From NCBI GenBank assembly GCA_905214625.1, contig CAJMMQ010000002.1, forward strand, positions 62,001-126,000: a DNA stretch of 64,000 nucleotides, in the 5' to 3' direction. This document shows, in pieces, positions 63,171-64,000 of the stretch. A model generated the notes under the pieces. It searched no databases and was not told where the DNA came from. It was given only the letters and a program-made list of their open reading frames with translations. This DNA comes from an uncultured bacterium. GTDB taxonomy: Bacteria; Bacteroidota; Bacteroidia; Bacteroidales; Bacteroidaceae. The first letter of the stretch is position 1. Every line of letters begins with the position of its first letter. The position numbers were made by a program, and so were the translations under genes.

Positions 63171-64000
63171 ATGATATTAGGAGTATTACTGCCCCACACA
63201 AAGCTCTACGGCGGCGTTAAGCGCTTTCTCGAGCTCGGCAACATCTTTGTCGAGCAGGGCCACCGCTTCATAGTGTTCACACCCGACGGCAAGGGCCCCG
63301 ACTGGTTCGACTTCAAGGGCGAGATGAGCACTTTCGACAAGATTAAAGGCACAAAGCTCGACGCCCTGTGGACCACCACGGTGAAGATGATGCCCATGGT
63401 GCTTGAGTCTGATGCGCGCCACAAGATATTCTATCACGTCAGAAAGAGCGACAACGTGGCCAAGCTGATGAAGAATCCCGAGGTAGAGGTGTTCGCCTGC
63501 TCGTCTAACGTATACGAGTACGACCTCAAGAAGTTCGGCCGCGAGTCGTTCAAGGCCATCGGCGGCGTTACCGTTGCCAACTATAAGCCCAAGGAGAGCT
63601 ATGAGGTGAAAGACCGTCCGTTCGTCGTAATGGCCTACGGACGCATCGTGGAGCGCGTTAAAGGCACCCACTACGTGGTGAGCGCATGCGAAAAGCTCTA
63701 TGCGCAGGGCTACAACATAAAGCTGCTTCTGTATGACACGCCGGTCGACGAGGGCGCCGCACGCCGCATAAAGGAGTTTACGTGCAAGTGCCCCTTCGAG
63801 TTTGTCGTAGGCCACCCCTTCGACCGCAACTGGGAGCTCTTCAACCGTGCCGACTGCTTTGTGTCGGCCGAAAACCCGCACTACACCGGCTGGAACAACA
63901 CCGTGGCCGAGGCCATGGCCTGCGCCGTGCCCGTGATAGCCACCAAGGCCGGCACGCTCGACCTGCTGCGCGACAAGGAGAACGGCATACGCTCGGCTCG
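63171..64000 (+). CDS. Glycosyltransferase family 4, 3' partial
   Basis: The visible 276 residues start MILGVLLPHTKLYGGVKRFLELGNIF, a Gly-Gly-containing N-terminus of GT4 enzymes, and continue to VMAYGRIVERVKGTHYVVSACEKLY and SAENPHYTGWNNTVAEAMACAVPVIATKAG, which contains the donor-binding E-A-M motif. The stop lies beyond the window. It belongs with the preceding glycosyltransferases, probably LPS or capsule synthesis. Confidence 0.9.
   Translation, partial: MILGVLLPHTKLYGGVKRFLELGNIFVEQGHRFIVFTPDGKGPDWFDFKGEMSTFDKIKGTKLDALWTTTVKMMPMVLESDARHKIFYHVRKSDNVAKLMKNPEVEVFACSSNVYEYDLKKFGRESFKAIGGVTVANYKPKESYEVKDRPFVVMAYGRIVERVKGTHYVVSACEKLYAQGYNIKLLLYDTPVDEGAARRIKEFTCKCPFEFVVGHPFDRNWELFNRADCFVSAENPHYTGWNNTVAEAMACAVPVIATKAGTLDLLRDKENGIRSA

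Noticed and set aside
1..64000. tRNA, rRNA and insertion sequences
   Set aside because: None seen. No GTTCRANYC-like tRNA loop with an acceptor stem, no rRNA blocks and no transposase frame were recognised, though short tRNA genes could be missed by eye.

Overview
The window is 64 kb of a Bacteroidota chromosome, most likely order Bacteroidales and family Prevotellaceae. This is inferred from gene content and signals, not from a database search. The signs are Bacteroidota-type promoters (TTTG, about 20 bases, TAnnTTTG), weak Shine-Dalgarno sites, secreted proteins with a gliding/type IX-like C-terminal signal, a long IspG, DUF4294 and DUF4254 proteins, a GH95 enzyme, and a propeller-YYY-AraC sensor. 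Genes are dense, GC is near 50 percent, and no tRNA, rRNA, phage or insertion sequence was recognised.

Layout. 1-2.9 kb: end of a sugar epimerase gene, a PAP2/inositol-phosphoceramide-synthase-like membrane protein and a DUF4294 protein. 3.4-11.2 kb (minus strand): an operon of a small secreted protein, a MORN-repeat protein and a glutaminyl-cyclase-like lipoprotein; an Lrp regulator with a fused peptidase C26-M19 enzyme; three tandem FKBP isomerases predicted to sit in three different compartments. 11.4-15.9 kb (plus): sirtuin, pectate lyase, OPT transporter. 16-18.6 kb (minus): LicD, LicC-like and aminotransferase genes, probably decorating surface glycan with a phospho-amino-alcohol. 19-23.4 kb: a large secreted adhesin-like protein and a membrane AraC regulator. 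23.8-32.8 kb: ispG, purE, a PAP2-like protein, rpoN, a histidine phosphatase, rubredoxin, a GT9 and DUF4254. 33-37.1 kb: pdxB and the acpP-fabF-rnc operon. 37.2-39.2 kb: a HAD phosphatase and a C1-type protease. 39.5-48.9 kb: a pectin-related locus with a 1230-residue pectinesterase, a divergent sensor-regulator and GH95. 49-57.3 kb: small unknowns, a GH3-type amide synthetase, a Big_5 lipoprotein, DUF3108, a class A beta-lactamase and miaB. 57.9-64 kb: an envelope glycolipid cluster (MsbA-like exporter, LpxL-like acyltransferase and three glycosyltransferases, the last cut by the window edge).

The most striking non-genic structure is a dispersed family of intergenic arrays. Ten were found at about 12.2, 18.8, 23.6, 28.9, 34.2, 38.0, 43.5, 50.2, 57.4 and 63.0 kb. 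Each is built from units of exactly 22 bp that resemble GCAAAAGG-NNN-CCTTTTGC. Eight arrays have four units, one has six and one about nine. Units within an array are often complementary to one another, with different bases preserving the pairing in different arrays, and several arrays end in a related 22-nt trailer. The second is a 302-bp element (25710-26011) with 62-bp inverted repeats between purE and ispG. A candidate operator (three TTGCACAC half sites) overlaps the acpP promoter.
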